From: Thermoplasmata archaeon
GTDB taxonomy: Archaea; Thermoplasmatota; Thermoplasmata; Halarchaeoplasmatales; Halarchaeoplasmataceae
Reading direction: 5' to 3'
Assembly (NCBI GenBank): GCA_003554965.1
Contig: PWHR01000038.1
Coordinates: 30,650-94,649, forward strand
Length of the DNA stretch: 64,000 nt
Part shown: positions 63,679 through 64,000 of the stretch, piece by piece
Numbering within the stretch: the stretch's first letter is position 1
Layout: each line of letters begins with the position of its first letter
The notes under the pieces: model-generated
What the model saw: only the letters and a program-made list of their open reading frames with translations
Told to the model about the DNA's origin: nothing
Databases searched by the model: none
Translations under genes and position numbers: made by a program

Positions 63679-63992
63679 AGGACTAACGTCCTTTCAGTTC
63701 CGAGGTTTACTAAAAGAGGGGATAGAGGAATTTATTCCTTGCATCCTCGAAACAAGTTCTGCAGATGTGGATGACGCAATGGAACAAAGTTCCATTTACT
63801 CGTAAATCAAAGATTTACTCACGCAAGGCAATTACAAAGGAATATAATTCCTTTTCTCACTCAAGCGTATCTTTTATGATACAAATAATCACGAGTGTCT
63901 TTGACCGAGATCTACTGGAAAATAAGATTTTCCATCGATATTCGGAAAATTTGAAACATTTTCCGAAAATAGAGACGAGGAAATTATTCCTC
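63679..63992. repeat. Array of short perfect hairpins, continuing past the right edge
   Basis: No gene explains this stretch. It holds a series of inverted repeats: AGGAC/GTCCT (63679-63692), AGGAAT/ATTCCT (63726-63739), AATGGAAC/GTTCCATT (63778-63796), GTAAATC/GATTTAC (63802-63818), AAAGGAAT/ATTCCTTT (63836-63854), GTATC/GATAC (63867-63882), TGGAAAAT/ATTTTCCA (63916-63934), a 10-bp pair TTCGGAAAAT/ATTTTCCGAA (63941-63967), and GAGGAA/TTCCTC (63977-63992). Stems are 5-10 bp, most loops 2-7 nt, and centres are mostly 23-35 bp apart. The sequences differ but many contain GGAAT or GGAAAAT. A plus-strand frame is open from 63765 to the edge but its composition is unlike local proteins. It could be a structured RNA, a protein-binding array or a mobile hairpin family. 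Confidence 0.6.
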
Positions 63993-64000
63993 AAAGTTGC

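Noticed and set aside
63765..64000. Plus-strand frame open to the window edge (about 78 codons)
   Set aside because: It has few acidic residues, unlike all proteins here, no TATA or ribosome site was seen, and the hairpins do not keep a common codon phase. Kept as an alternative, not called as a gene.
1..64000. Insertion sequences, prophage or integrase genes
   Set aside because: No transposase, integrase or phage gene and no long terminal repeats were recognised.

Overview
The window is archaeal chromosome, roughly 40% GC by eye. Evidence: an RNA polymerase operon with split A'/A'' and intact B subunits plus RpoH; aIF2-beta; ribosomal proteins L10e and L30e; clamp-loader small subunit; diphthine synthase; Trm5; archaeosine radical-SAM enzyme; both subunits of phosphomevalonate dehydratase (the archaeal mevalonate route); and TATA boxes about 25 bp upstream of many ATGs, i.e. 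many leaderless mRNAs mixed with GAGGTG-type Shine-Dalgarno sites. The gene set and the tRNA-Lys layout fit an uncultured euryarchaeon, possibly Thermoplasmata-related. Proteins are strongly Glu/Asp-rich. The exact lineage cannot be fixed from this window.

Layout. 1-1.0 kb: a damaged zinc-ribbon/acidic protein gene running off the left edge. 1.1-4.2 kb: aldo/keto reductase, a lipoprotein, a small membrane protein and a Cas4-like nuclease carrying membrane helices. 4.2-7.3 kb: tRNA-Phe followed within 18 nt by phosphomevalonate dehydratase large subunit, a small-subunit/Nudix fusion, and MtnA. 7.3-18.5 kb: membrane and housekeeping genes (DphB, Trm5, CheY-like, PAP2, two-HTH Lrp regulator with NatAB-like ABC exporter, PPP phosphatase, FtcD with an inserted zinc finger, desulforedoxin-like protein). 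18.6-25.2 kb: RFC small subunit, L10e, UspA, aIF2-beta-TRAM, presenilin-type protease, methyltransferase, AMP-forming acetyl-CoA synthetase. 25.2-29.4 kb: a copper/heavy-metal module (Lrp-TRASH regulator, YHS chaperone, CopA ATPase, SHOCT membrane protein, His-rich exported protein). 29.4-35 kb: DUF2085, methyltransferase, and a ferric-iron ABC importer with a DtxR-type box in front and a rubrerythrin behind. 35-41.6 kb: cold-shock protein, ADP-forming acyl-CoA synthetase alpha chain, sugar nucleotidyltransferase plus WecB, DASS transporter, small membrane proteins. 41.65-49.45 kb: one gene for a ~2,600-residue surface protein. 49.5-54.5 kb: small membrane proteins, a DUF151-Hsp20 fusion, SDR, archaeosine enzyme. 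54.5-63.4 kb: rpoH-rpoB-rpoA1-rpoA2-rpl30e-nusA on the minus strand. 63.4-63.6 kb: tRNA-Lys(UUU) with apparent insertions in both the D loop and the T loop. 63.68-64.0 kb: a run of about nine short hairpins continuing past the window edge.

The most unusual material is at the right edge: a tRNA-Lys whose two insertions both sit outside the anticodon loop, followed by a dense array of short perfect hairpins spaced by about 30 bp that no gene call explains. Other oddities are the membrane Cas4-like nuclease, the PMDh-S-Nudix fusion, the clamp-loader subunit with DQAD in place of DEAD, the FtcD zinc-finger insertion and the DUF151-Hsp20 fusion. All functions are inferred from motifs read by eye; no database search was possible.
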